NCBI RefSeq assembly: GCF_004359215.1
Contig: NC_090615.1
Span: 6,830,429 to 6,894,428, forward strand
DNA from: Bremia lactucae
Taxonomy: Eukaryota; Oomycota; Peronosporomycetes; Peronosporales; Peronosporaceae
Length of the DNA stretch: 64,000 bases
Direction of reading: 5' to 3'
The notes below the pieces were generated by a model, which saw only the letters and a program-made list of their open reading frames with translations, did no database searches and had not been told where the DNA came from. Shown in pieces: positions 1 to 12,119 of the stretch. Every line of letters starts with the position of its first letter. Position 1 is the stretch's first letter. Both the position numbers and the translations under genes were made by a program.

Positions 1-300
1 CCTAGCACTGTGAACTTCTCTTTACAAGAGAAGTCACTAAAGCTGAAGGCGAGTTCTACCTGAACTCCCTCAGACTTAACGAGCGCGCCGTTCGCTAAAC
101 GAACGGTCGCCTCTTCTCGCTTGCCATCCTGGCAAAGCGACTCAAACATCGCCGGTCTCTTTCTTAGAGCCGCGAGTTTCACAAAATTTTGTGATGCACC
201 CGAATCCACTAGGAGGGTCATCACCTGGTCATAGCCTCTTACATGAGCGCTATAGACCAGCAGGGTTGAGGTCCGAAATTTCGAGACCTCAGGGACTACG
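1..300 (-). pseudogene. Ty3/gypsy aspartic protease fragment
   Basis: Reading the minus strand from about position 230 down to 1 gives a retropepsin-like start, LLVDSGASQNFVKL, with the catalytic D-S-G triad characteristic of retroelement proteases. It lies directly downstream of the zinc-knuckle gag remnant on the same strand, which is the usual gag-PR order. The fragment is cut by the left edge of the window, so RT, RNase H and integrase would lie outside. No initiating codon of its own is needed because it would be part of a gag-pol polyprotein. Confidence 0.75.
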
Positions 301-370
301 CTACCCATTTGTTCCACAACTCTGAACTTAGGGGTAGCTTCAGAGTCCGCGTCAGTAGGGCACCCCGCCC

Positions 371-1504
371 CTACTGCGCTCCTGCATTTCCCGACCCCTC
401 AATGGTCGATGTAGAACTCATGCGTCTCGCACGCTGGTTGTTGCCATCGCTTTTTGGGAAGGGAGTCCTCTTGCTGGGCATCTCTACCTCAGCAGGGACC
501 CTGGCATAGCAGCGAGCCATCGTATGGCCGCGCTTGCCGCATTTATAGTAGACAACGTCTATATTGCCCAACTCCATGGGAGTGGCATCTGAACTATCGG
601 CCGACGGCTTATACCAAGCTGTCACCGAGGCACTGTTGTAGGATTGCTACTCAACCAAGGCAATTTGGATTACCTCTTCCATCGTCGACAGCACCTTTCA
701 GAAAAGGGCCTGTTGCGATGGGCCAGCCGTAGTCCTTTCATAAGCGTGGGTACCTTAATGTGCTCCGGAATCGGACCTACGGTTATGGACGCCGACAGCG
801 AGCGCATCTCTTGCACATACTCTTGCAGAGATCGCTTCGCGTGTCGCGCCCCAAAGAAGCGCGCCTGAAGCAACACTTCGTTGTTCGGCGGCTGGTACAT
901 GGCGCGAATCTTTTCCTTAAAGATTGCCCATGTAGAGAACGCCTTTCTGTCCCCATAAGCGCCGAGTAAGCCCACTCCGAGGCCTTACCGCGCAGGTGAG
1001 ACATGGCGTTCGACACCATCCGGCTGTCGTCCTCGATGAGCTGGGCGACACCGCATTACTCCACGGCTAGCAGCCATTGTACAATCGTGTGCGCTGCAGT
1101 TCCATCGAACTTGGGGGGGTTCATCCGAATGGGCCTCGGCTGATGCGGCCGGGCAGAGAGCATCTCAACAGTCCTGTTGACAGCCTCGCTCCGAGCCTGC
1201 TCATGTCTCAGCTCATCCTGAGTCTGAGTGACGGACTCCGCCGCAGCATGGCTCTGTGCCTCGGACGCGGCTCTCTGCTGTCCGAGGACGAATGCCTCAA
1301 ACTGCTTCAACTGAGCAACATGTTGCTTAGGAGGACTGTCCAGGAGCCAGGGCTTGTTCACCAAGTCCCTGCACCATATGCCCTGTCCCACCTCCCAATG
1401 ATGTTCGGGTAGGTGAGGTAAATGAGCCCAATCGATGTTAAGGCTCATCCTCACGTACACACGCAGATATGCGGGTTGTGGGAAGAATTTTGAGTGCTTC
1501 CAAG
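371..1504 (-). pseudogene. Ty3/gypsy gag remnant with CCHC zinc knuckle
   Basis: A broken capsid/nucleocapsid gene read leftwards. The N-terminal part (about 1504-1059) ends at an in-frame TAA at 1056-1058, after which the same frame continues (SRMVSNAMSHLRG). A frameshift near 965 moves to a second frame carrying a capsid-like stretch (KAFSTWAIFKEKIRAMYQPP), and another near 640-670 leads to the zinc knuckle CGKRGHTMARC (about 510-545). The order LTR, gag and protease on the minus strand identifies a Ty3/gypsy element. At least one stop and two frameshifts mean it cannot make Gag as it stands. Confidence 0.8.
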
Positions 1505-2034
1505 TGTAGCAGGCACCTCGTAATGCGACCACGCTCTGCTAAGACACACACCCTAGCACAGCGAGGAAGCGGTTAGACCGTCTTCTCTTGCGCGCAGTGA
1601 TATTGTTGTGGTGGGCGCCTTAGCGTCCTCACCCAACGCACTAAATACTTTAGTAAAGTGTCGTCACGGGAGCGGTAATCCGGCTCCTCGTGCGCACTGA
1701 CTAAGTAGAAAGTACTTTTCAGATGGATTTATATTAAGTCGTATTAAATATAAATACCTATTTTTACTAGTCAAAATGTCATTTCTATAGATAAGACTTA
1801 ATATGTATTGCGAGCGTATCTTCTAGATACCTCGCGTAACGGATGCCGCTAGCCGTCATCCCTCTAATTTGAATGCACCCATGTGTATCACGTACGCAAG
1901 GGTTGGTCACAAATGTGCAGCACACCCGAGTGTTGGGTCTAATTACTATAATTTAGTAATTGACCATCCAGTTCAGGACACCAAGTGTACTTAACGGGGA
2001 CTGTGTAACATTAAGGCAGCTTTAGCCCGTTACA
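1505..2034 (-). repeat. 5' LTR of the leftmost gypsy element (family C)
   Basis: On the minus strand this 530-bp block begins TGTAACGGGC and ends CTACA, so it has the TGTA...TACA inverted ends typical of LTRs. It is clearly homologous, in opposite orientation, to the solo LTR at 14565-15114, which fixes both ends. The gag remnant begins immediately inside it. The LTR abuts the old element at 2066-8034, whose left LTR it probably truncated when it inserted. Confidence 0.8.
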
Positions 2035-2065
2035 AAATCAATTAGGGTAAGGGTTTTTAGATAAT

Positions 2066-2338
2066 TAAATTCCCCTTTTGATCTTAAAGCGTTTATTGCC
2101 TTCCGACGACTTGCGCATTGATCTGTGAGAGAGAGAAGCATTTCTAAAGTATATGCTCTTGGGCACTAGTTGCCACTTGGTTCTACGAACACTTGAGTCC
2201 CTTAAACTAAGATTTATTGAGCTCTGCAAGCTTGTACAACTCATTGAGTTGGTTGAACCGATAAGTTGTTTAGAACTAAGTGACTGTCTAAGTCTCTAAG
2301 TCTTCTTCTGACTTAAATAGCGAGGTAGCTCCGCAGCA
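2066..2338 (+). repeat. Left LTR of an old gypsy element (truncated)
   Basis: This stretch is a diverged direct repeat of 7760-8034. Shared blocks include TTGCGCATTGAT, GTTGCCACTTGGTTCTACGAAC and GTAGCTCCGC in the same order. The right end is followed at 2341 by TGGTAATACT, a plausible tRNA primer-binding site starting with TGG. The 5' end appears to be missing because the family C LTR sits directly against it. Confidence 0.65.
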
Positions 2339-3332
2339 TCTGGTAATACTTGTAGTCATTCTACGCCTTCGTCTTTTAGACTTATCCTCTACATGAGCCA
2401 GCTTTAGTTAGCTCTGTGCGTAAATAACACGGGGCATAAGTACAAGCCTGGCTTGTTGATTGCTCAGGCGACTCTAAAGGGCTATAATAAGCCATGATTA
2501 AACTAAAAAAAAAACGACCCAGAGACGTCTTGCGTTTTATGCTCGACGTCTTTCCTTGAAAGGAATCAGTGATATGCTGGCGAGCTTTAAGCGCATGAAG
2601 GTAATAAACCACTGTTCGCTTAGCTAATGGAACTCGTCTCACTGTTCCTTAAATTCTGTTGAACTTACGTGTTATTCTGGACTTTGGCAGTGTGAATAGC
2701 TGTTTCGTCCTTGATTTCGGTTCGAGACCTCATCCATGGTATGGCTTGGCTGAACGCCATGAGCGACGGATCGATTGGAGTTCTAAGACCATAGGCGCAA
2801 CGCGCAATGTTCGTAGCAAAGTTTTGAAAAGTCATTAATTCACCTTTACTAGGCAACAAAAGCGCTATTGGCGCGAACACTGACCGAATCTGTCAGTGAG
2901 CTAGATATTGGAATGTCTGAGTTGATTAATTTCAATTTTGAAAATACTTTTTTCGAGCCCGGCTGAGAAAAAGGAGTGGAGCGGCATGTACCCCGTCGAG
3001 TGGCTCTCGTTGCGATAATGAATCACTGAATGCTGAAAGCATTGCGGGCCTAGGGCCAAGTCATCAAGAGTGTTATTTCTGTGAGACACGTGAAGTGGCA
3101 CGTCTACGCTCACTGGACAGAGCGTTTGAGTTACAGAATTCCTCGCCGAATATCGAATTGGACACCAGCTCTGGTACAGAGCAAATTGAAGTTGTGAAAC
3201 CTGTGAAACTTGATACGTAGATATTCCGGCCTCTGAGAGGCTATTTGTCTCGAAATCAAGACAGCAGAGATGCAAACATTGTTAACGTCACAAAGAGTTA
3301 CTAGCGAGCAGTTGTATTAGCTTATCAATGGT
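2339..3332 (+). other. Expected gag-protease region of the old gypsy element, unrecognisable
   Basis: By position this should hold gag and protease of the element flanked by the LTRs at 2066-2338 and 7760-8034. I see no CCHC knuckle and no D-S/T-G protease motif in any frame. The open frames present are short and on both strands. Either the region has decayed or it was replaced. Confidence 0.4.
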
Positions 3333-6250
3333 GTGACAAGTAAAATTGTCGGGAAAGTAAGTCTTGCGGCAATCCCTTCGTTATATGCTCTTTTGAAACT
3401 AGACGAAATGCCGATTGATGGATTCGGCCGAGCCTTAAAGGCTGGCGACTTATCTGAGATGGTGGTCATTCGACCAGGTAGTGAGTTTAACTCATCATCG
3501 CTTCTGGACAAAGCCGTACTGAAGGAGATTAAAGCAGTGCGAGAAGCGGATCGTCGACCCTTAAAAAAATCACGGATACATTGATTTCCTTTAATAATAA
3601 TTCCAAAATGTAGTGGACTGACCAATCCACCAGCGGTTTTACCTCCGGATAGAGGTGTCCGTCATGAAATTGACTTGGTTCCTGGAATCAAATACTGTGC
3701 TACACTACACTGGCCTTTACCATAGTAACAGTGTTACGTCATTGACAATTTCTTCCGTGCTAAGCACGAGGCTGGAATGGTACACGAGAGTAAATCTCCC
3801 CATCGACACCGACGTTTTGTGTCAAAAAGCCAAATGATAAATGGCGCATTGCACATGCTTATAACAAGCTGAATAATGTCACAATACCAGTACAAACCCT
3901 CGTTCCTCGAAAGGATGTTCTTCAGAACAATATGGCGGGATGTACGATGTAAGTGCACTTGACTTAGCCGATGGTTATTAGCAACTGCTCCTGCGAGCTT
4001 GTGATATCCCGCTGACAGCAATAAGCACCCCAAGTGGATGCTGTGGGAAGGGTTGGCTATGCCACAAGGGCTCTCCAAAGCCCCGGCTACATTTAATCGT
4101 TGGTAACGCAACTGTTCCCCATAGTCGTGTGGATCAGAGTCAGTCGGATTTGGTAAGCCACATAGACCAGTGCTCGAGTGCATGCGTACAAACGAATTGT
4201 ATGCAGATGCATCGAAAAAGATTTTTGTGCAAAACGGATTACTTTAAGGGTGCTTTATTAGGAAGCAAGTCCTTACAGTAGATATTGCACAGTTAAAAGC
4301 CATAGAAGATTGGCCGGTCCTAACATCCAAAAAGATTTATGTAAGTGGTTGGGCCTCGCCAACTACTTGCACAAACTACAGCGAAAGTACGCTGGCGTGG
4401 CTAGGCCATTAGCCAATCTCTTCAAAATGGGTACGACCTTGTGCTCAATTTGCACCGAAAATGATCATTTTTTTCAGGCAGCTAAAGATTGCCGTATCCA
4501 TGCCTCGATTTTGGCTCTGTCAAATATAAATTGACCTTTCAATGTGCATCGGATTTTGCCATCGGCAATACTTTGTTACAAACAGATAATCATGGGCGAG
4601 AACGTGTAATTGCGTTCGTGTCTAGACAGCTTCAAACTGCGAAAAAGACCTACCCAGTTCATGACAAAGAGACACTAGCAATGAAGTATGCTCTGCCAAT
4701 TCATAATCCATCTACTCAGCTTTAAGTCGTTTGTGATGTATACAGATCTCGCGTCTTTACGCATTGCGACTAAGTCGCCCCACCTCTCACAGAAATTGGC
4801 TCGATGGCTTTCATTTTTCGCCGAATACAATTTGAGGTGAAAATAAGCCTGAAAGCAGATGCTTTGGCTGATGCGTTATCACGCAGACCCTTTTTATGAG
4901 CTCTCTCATATAACGACTATAGTGTCACCAATAACTGAATTAATGCGCCTGACTTACGCGAAGGGTGAACAGTGTGTAGCTCTGCTACGAGCTCTTAAAA
5001 GCAATCAGTTTTAGACTTTGGACATCGAGTAGTCGGCAGGTTTGCGTGTGAACTTACATCGATTTTATGTCCATAACGGCCTGTTGCTTTATTGCACGGA
5101 TGCCGCGCATCGTAATTTGTCATGACGAGGGTTTAGAGTATCGACTTGTCTAGGACTGTTCCTGGTAATCATCTTAGTCGAGAAAAGTTCTACGGCTCCG
5201 TGAGCCTTACAAATATAAGCACCTACGTTCCCACATGCAAATGTTGCGAACGGGTTAAGCCCTCAGCTCATGTAAAAGCGCCACTGACCAGTCTGCCTAT
5301 ACCCACCTTGTATTGGGGAGTCCACTAGTTTGGCTTTGTGTTTAGCCTACCAAACGATTCGGCCGGTAACACGGGCGTGGTCTTTGCTGACCGTTTGATC
5401 AAATTGGCTCATTTAACGGCTGTGTCCGATACCATTGACGGTGTAAATTTAGCAAAGCTGTTCATTGATCGCGTGTTACGATAGCACGGTTTGCCTGTGG
5501 CAATTGTATCTGATAGAGACCCCGTTTCACGGGTAAATTCTGCAAATCAATTAGTCTAGTGATTATTACCAGATTGAACATGTTCACAGCGGACCTCCGC
5601 AGATCGATGGATAAACGAAACGTATAAATCGCGTCATTCAAGACATTGTGGGCAGTTTGTGTGCTGAAACACCAAAGCGCTGAAGCACAATGCTCCCGGT
5701 GGTGGAGTATGCGTTAAAAAACGCTGTACATGCCTGTACAGGCATACTCCGTTCTACGTCAACGGTATCACACATCCACGCGTGCCGTTACCGATAAAAC
5801 TACATGGTTCAGGGAAGAAAACCGATAGCTTGCTGATATTAGCCCCGTTACCTTTCCGAAACAAGTACGAGAAACTCTGTGCGATACACAATGGCTGATA
5901 GCCAAGACAAACAGAAAGAACAAGCGGATGCAAAAGGAAGAAATTGTATTAATTATTTGCGGCCGGAGACCGAGTTTTCTTAAAAGCTAAAAATCTTCCT
6001 ACAAACTTAGTTTCTGCGGTCTTTAAGACCAAATTGGACTCGCGCTATATCGTACCATTTACGGTCGTGGCCAAGAAGGGCCTAAGTGCACGCTAAACCT
6101 ATCTCGCAAGCTGCGTATATACCCCAGTGCTCTACTTCGGATTGCTTACGCCATATCGAAACCACGTGGACATAAAGGCGCTCGCGCCGATTCAGGCGGC
6201 CGTGCCGCATATACTGGCTCCGCACCAAAATGTCCAGCTGGCCCTCTAGA
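3333..6250 (+). pseudogene. Degenerate Ty3/gypsy pol (RT, RNase H, integrase)
   Basis: Domains occur in the normal gypsy order on the plus strand but are split by many stops. About 3600-3720 carries the RT start (RGVRHEIDLVPGIKYC). About 3945 has LDLADGY, and 4050-4110 an RT palm piece (AMPQGLSKAPATFNRW). At 4310-4450 there is the RT thumb (WLGLANYLHKL). RNase H follows at 4510-4880 (ASDFAIGNTLLQTD; DKETLAMKYAL). The integrase zinc-binding end is near 5230 (CERVKPS), the core at 5330-5530 (VFADRLIKLAHLT, SDRDP), and a C-terminal beta-barrel-like piece at 5960-6080. The degree of decay suggests this is among the oldest insertions in the window. Confidence 0.8.
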
Positions 6251-7759
6251 CGAGTTTGTTGACAATCAAAAGTCAAAAGACGGTTTTAGATAAGTTGAAA
6301 AAAACAATCCGAGCAAAACTCTCGCGGAGAATTTGCACCTCGTGCTCAAAAGCATTTAATGCTCCAGAAAGAATTCGGCCTCTCCTTCGTTGCTTGATGC
6401 GAAAGATTCTTCAATTTCACGTGGAGAAATTTCCATAGCAACGTCAGCGCAAGGATTGATACCAGTATCTGGTGAAGTGGCTTGGGTACCCTCTTCGGAA
6501 ACTCTTGGGAGTTTGAGGTACCCCTTCGGGAAGACTGCCCGTACGCTGTTGACGTTTTTCTGGCGCCGCGTTTAGGGTCATTATGCGTCAAATAAGCTTT
6601 CCACAAAAAGAAGTGGGAATAAATGGATCTCTAGCCTCAGTGCGCTTGGATCCATGGTTGCGCAGGAAACTGAAGCACTGGAGTGCTGGCTAGATCAATC
6701 CTCGTCTTAAAGCAGATACACCGATCGTAACTGGCCTTTGATTTTAAGCTCTGCGAAATTGAAGCGAATCTCCCGTTTCTAATGAACATCAGCCACATCC
6801 ACAGACTCTCTCATAGATTAGATGTTGCGGAGGTGACGGGCTCGATGGACCCAATTCTTAAACGAAGCATCATTTTCGCTTATTAATTCATTAGGAAACA
6901 AACGATCGAAATGTCCCTCATTGAGATCATCAAGGCCCCACGGGCCTGATCACGCAAACGCGTCAAACATTGACGTCGCGTCATTTTCTTTAACGTAAGG
7001 TATCTCCCATGAAGAGCATCGCGAGCTGCGGACTCTTTCGGCGTATTTGCCTTGGGTCCCGAGTCTGGATGGCCAGGTTCCGACCCGTAGCCTCGTGGAG
7101 ACGCTCTTCCACACTGAGTGAAGTGAAGCGATATTTACTGTGAGCTTTTGTTTTCACAAGGGCTGCAGCTTGACGACGAGCTTGATGCTATCTAAGGAAT
7201 GTCTCCTCTTGCTCTTAATCGAGCGGGTTTGTAATTATGTCGGTCTCACGGACCGGTGACATGCCCGATGCAGCCAAAGCATCCACAGTACCACGTTCTA
7301 AGAACGGATTTAGGGCACGACGAGATTCGTCCACACGACGAAGCGTGTATGAACGACGCTCCTCTCCTTCATCCTCCGAAGGAGAATGAATTTTATGTTC
7401 CGTCCATCTTTTCATCGTTGAGAAAGAAGCTAAGAGTCGGTGACTCACGCTGAGTTGTCATCGAACAAAGGAATGTAATTCACAACTAAACGGTAAGCTG
7501 TTTATGTCCCAACCTCAAAGAGGAAATGAAGAAAATGTAGCCACTCGGTGTCAACAGTCTGATGGGGAGGGTGTAATGGGGCACACATCGGTTGGTGAAC
7601 CGTTGTTGTGGTACGTTTGCTTTCTAAGTAAAATACACTTTTGTTTAGTTATCACTAGAATCCCAACTATTATGGGTAATATATGCGGTAGCCGCCCGAT
7701 ATAATTTTGGTGGCCGAAATCTATTTTAATTTAGTTAAGATCGTTTTTTCTGAATATAA
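6251..7759. other. Region between integrase and right LTR of the old gypsy element
   Basis: About 1.5 kb with no intact gene. On the minus strand, 6640-7450 contains several adjoining readable segments (for example NELISENDASFKNWV and SPSEDEGEERRSYTL) that could be a decayed antisense accessory frame like the one recognised in other gypsy copies in this window. The similarity is not close enough to be sure. Nothing else is recognised. Confidence 0.35.
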
Positions 7760-8034
7760 ATGATAAATAAAATTCAGTTCTCTTTTTGATCAAAGCGTCT
7801 AGTGCCTTCCTAAGGTTTGCGCATTGATATGTGAGAAAAATAAGCTTTTCTTAGGTACGTAATAGTTGCCACTTGGTTCTACGAACCCCTGAGTCTCTTG
7901 GACTAAGATTCATTAAGCTCTAAAAGCTTGTACAAGTCACCACAGTTGGTTAAACCGATTAGTTCTATAGAACTAAGCGACTAATTGATTCTAAAAGTCT
8001 TTCTCTGACTTAAAAAGCGAAGTAGCTCCGCTAC
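7760..8034 (+). repeat. Right LTR of the old gypsy element
   Basis: Diverged direct-repeat partner of 2066-2338, ending GTAGCTCCGCTACA. Its position downstream of the RT-RNase H-integrase remnants makes it the 3' LTR of the same insertion. The left boundary is approximate because the partner LTR is truncated there. Confidence 0.6.
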
Positions 8035-8044
8035 AAGAAAAAAC

Positions 8045-8300
8045 GAAATCTGATGGGGTGTGCTATTATACAGAAGTTATTTTCGAAGAGAGGAACAATA
8101 AATACTATTTCCTCTCAGAGGAAAATATTGAAGAGAGAAGTATAAAGCTGTTATCATTTAACAATCTTTGCTTAATATATCCAATATAATATTGAGGCAA
8201 CAAGACAACCGTTTTTTGATTGGTTGATTTGAGTTTAATTGAACCCCGTCAATCGTTTGCTAGACACGATTCGCGGTGCTCTTGGATCCGCTATGCATGT
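8045..8300 (+). repeat. LTR fragment, gypsy family A
   Basis: Resembles the 5' two-thirds of the family A LTR at 14225: a GGGGTGTGC start, paired AGAGGAA motifs, a TTGATTGGTTGATT-like stretch and the CCGTCAATCGTTTG...CACGATT block. It is plus-oriented although the coding remnants to its right read on the minus strand. It therefore belongs to a rearranged or separate insertion. Confidence 0.6.
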
Positions 8301-11300
8301 TTTATATAGATGCTCAACGTAAAACTTAAGATGCGCGCGCATCTTACGATGCAGCTCGATCGTTTATGCATTGCCTTGGCGATGACTACACGAAACGAAC
8401 CGATTTACTTAGACAGTAATTCGTTACTGCCCATATTCTTCGCCAAGGAAAATTTGCCGCAGACAGTGGAACTTAGCATTAACTTTAAATAAAAAAACAT
8501 CTGCACTTTTTTTAAAGTTAGAGCTTCGTTCCTGTCGGTCCACCGCACCAGCGCTGGAATCTTGTACAGAGCGGACTCCTGCTTCTCGAGCCAGCAGGAA
8601 TTGTTCTGCTGACTAAGTTTCGTTTTGCTTTCAATTCACCCGGTGCGAACTGCCGAAATATCATTATTTTCTTCAGTGGAAGCGTTATCGCTCTCACTGG
8701 TATTCATAGTGTCGAAGCTGACTATAGAAGCATCAATATTATCAAAATTAACAGTATCCTCTTATATTTCGTGAGTTTGTCTTATTCTCTGGATAAGCAT
8801 CGGTGGTTTCCACATTGACTAATGAGTCGATTTGTGAAGAGTAAGAGCCAGATTGTTCTTTGCTCGTGTTGCGTTCGTGTTCGTTGTTTCAGATCCTTCT
8901 TATGCAACCCCATCCCCCTTTATAACACAATTTATGTAGGTGTGGAAAAGGTAAACCATCAACCCAAAATGGCGTATGCTTCTTTGACGGATGCACCGAG
9001 TTGTTCAAAGCAAGTTCTACCATCACCAAGAAATTCGGCTCGTAAATACGAATCTTCCAGATTTTTTTTCGAGAACGCGGTCTGCACGATGCGTCTGACC
9101 ATAAGTTTCTGGATGGTCAGATGCTATCTTTGACCGGGCTCCAAGTGAATAAAAATGGAATATCAAAACTCTGCGGTAAACCAGGGATATCGACTCGACA
9201 CCAATTCAACGGGGTCCCATAAAGTCAAAATATCATGTCGATAAAGATACAATACATACTTCGACTGTAATCAACTGGGACTGCAACAAGATGTTCATAT
9301 TGCTGAATCGATCTACGAATACAAGAGTACTATTTTTTTTGGCGTATCCGGTTACTTTTAAGGCGAAGTTGATTGATATGAACTGCAACAATCTGCCGGA
9401 ACAGGCAGAGGCTAACATGGAGAACGGGCTGAAGGCCAGGCTTGGCCCGTTGATAAATCTCGCAAGCCACTTGTATGTATTGGCGAGCGAGGCCACGAAA
9501 AGTTGCGACTTTACGTAAATTTGTTTTCTCACTTCCATAATGCCCATTAAATTGTTGCATCGTGTGACTCATACATGAGGCGTAGTCGCAAACCATTATG
9601 TGGGATGACGACGCGACGTGTGCCGCCGGCAATGGCTGTATAAGAAAGTAAACGATTGCGTGATGTATTGATCTGATGAATGAGGGTCAATGCAATAACG
9701 CCAATTCGTTAAAGATTGTTCTGATTGACTTACAAGGTAATTTATCAATCTTTTGACAACCTTGTCCTATTGAGAGACTCTTTTAACGTCGTGAATTAAT
9801 GTTGCAACGGATCATCTAAAACTATTGTTGCAACAGTGGGCTTATCCTCTCTATTGATGGGTGCAGCCGGCTTATCTTCAGGCTGGCTCGAAAGCGCATC
9901 AGCGGCAGTTATTTTCCACCGAGGCCTTATATTTCGCAAACAAAGATAACTGCCTCGCCTTTCTTTCCGAGAGGTGTATAATATTTTCGGGAGTGCGTGA
10001 AGACGCATAATTCGTTTGGACAACAAGCGGTTTATCTCCAAGAGATACACCCTAAACTTAGCCGGTGTATAATTACGCTGAGCCAATTACCGGATCACTA
10101 CGCTCAGCTAATTACAGCCGACGTCACTGATATCAGACGATGTGCTTCTGTATTAGCGCACAGTCGATTGCATAATTGCTCGCGTCACAGACCACATGAA
10201 ATTGTCGGTCTTGGTCTGCAATCACAAAGATCGACGATTGCGTCAATCTTTGCTTAAAAAGATCGGAAAGTGATTATAGATTGCTGATGGCACCGTTTTA
10301 GGGAACGCTGACAATCAGCAATCCATGATCAGTTTTAAATTTTCCTGTGAAAACAAGACGATGCACTGTCATTTCGGCTAGCTGCGCAAGTGCTTGTGCA
10401 AGTACGTTGCTTGGGGAACGTCAAAATTCTCTTCTCATCGACTGGCACAGGACAGTTGCTGAGTGCCTTAATATATTCAGGATCAGTTGCACATCGCGTT
10501 TGCCACGATTCTCCAAACAAAGGGCATTATGCTTGCAGTAAAGATACACTTCTTGATATTGGCAAACAACTTATGCTTCCCCATAAGTGTAAGCATATTT
10601 TGGACGTTGGTACGATGTACATCAACGTCCGGCTTTCATTATATGGCTCGGCTGTAAAAGAAGACATCATAAAAACTCCGTTGTAAATCTCGCACCGATC
10701 TCAACAGATCTGAGACACATGTAATGAATGTTGCGGTGGCATTACTGAACCCTTGTAGCAAAATTAGCCACTCAGAAAGCAGACCGCTTTTGGTCCTTAT
10801 TGCTGAGACTGGAATAGTTTATCCACGCATCAAGATCTAATAGAGCCCACCCATCCGATGGACATGGACGAAACGATGAAATTTTTGACATACCATGAAT
10901 GATTACGTCCTTTTCTCTGTAACAGCATTTTTTGGTACCGTTGCAGCATTCAGTTTGTTGAATGCATGCACATTCCGGAAATTGAATGCTGCAACGGTAG
11001 CATCCTTCTGTTTCCTTATGCACACAGAAGGTCGGAGAGCTAAGTGGCCTCACATGATCCGCTGCTAAGCATTCGGCAAATAACTTGTCGATCACTAATA
11101 CTTGTTCACGAGGCAGTGATCACTGCTTCATGACACAGTATTTTGAATCTGGTATCATGTCGATTTTGTGTCGAGTGTCTTTATCCTCAGACAACTCGCA
11201 CGGTACTGAATCAGGAAACACATCTTTGACTTTGAATAAATCCTTTACAAAGGATTTGCTTTCGACGACTGCCAAAATTGAGACGTAGTTCAATTCGAGT

Positions 11301-12110
11301 CTTTTCATTCTCATAAATTTCCATCGATGACCTGCTGAGAACCAATTGTTCTGAAAAAAAAACTATTGTCACCGAAAATAGGCCACGTACTTGTCATTCT
11401 TGACAAGTACGCAGATCTGCTTGAATTTGCCACAACACAGATCACGCAAGAACCGTTTCGACTCTAGCGGTGGCTATTGAGTTTGAGTTATTTCTGAAAT
11501 TAACTTCGGAGGCGCCATCAGGTCCAGTGTATAAGCGCCTACACTAGATTTCTTATTACCAAACATCAAGTCTCGATATCTTCCTGGGAACTTATTTCTA
11601 CAGGTTTCTTGGAACTTATTTCAGGCTCTTGAGGATGTATTTTCTTGGGAGCATCCTTCACAACTGCTTAGAGTTGTTATGTTTGAGATCACAGCGATAT
11701 TCATAACGATCGACTCACCAGTCGATCTAGGACTTTCGCAATGTCGCTTATAGACAGGCGTTATATTTTTCCTTGGATGTTTCTATCTAGGCAAGCATCC
11801 TTGTCCCGGCCCACTCGACAAAATCAAGTGGTGGACCTTCGGTGCCATGTTTCAGGCTGAAGTTCTTTTGTTCAGCTATAAGATTGCTTGATCTGCGTAT
11901 CTTATTCGTCGCGGAACAGGTAATTTTTGACTGGACCGCCCGTAAAGCCCTTGATGAACTCAGTAATCTGTGTTTGTTCATCTATAAGTCTACACACGAT
12001 ACAACTCACAAGGTATTGTGAGTTTTGTTCGAAAGCGTGAAAATGACGCTTGTCCATTGCTAATCCAGGTGCTTAACTCGAGCCCTAAATTCGTCATTTT
12101 CATGTGACGG
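8300..12110 (-). pseudogene. Minus-strand gypsy gag-pol remnant
   Basis: Read right to left, the pieces keep polyprotein order. A gag fragment lies at 12110-11800. The PR-RT linker is at 11700-11330, and the start of RT at 11314-11120 (VKDVFPDSVPCEL). RT fingers are at 11095-10900 (IDKLFAECLAADHV). RNase H fragments lie at 10090-9800, the integrase zinc-binding domain and core at 9640-9230 (NGHYGSEKTNLRKVA; STLVFVDRFSNMNILL), and the integrase C-terminal barrel at 8500-8310. Stops and frameshifts interrupt every domain. The gag end collides near 12115 with a plus-strand gypsy fragment, so there is an inversion or insertion breakpoint there. Confidence 0.75.
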
Positions 12111-12119
12111 CTCAAACAT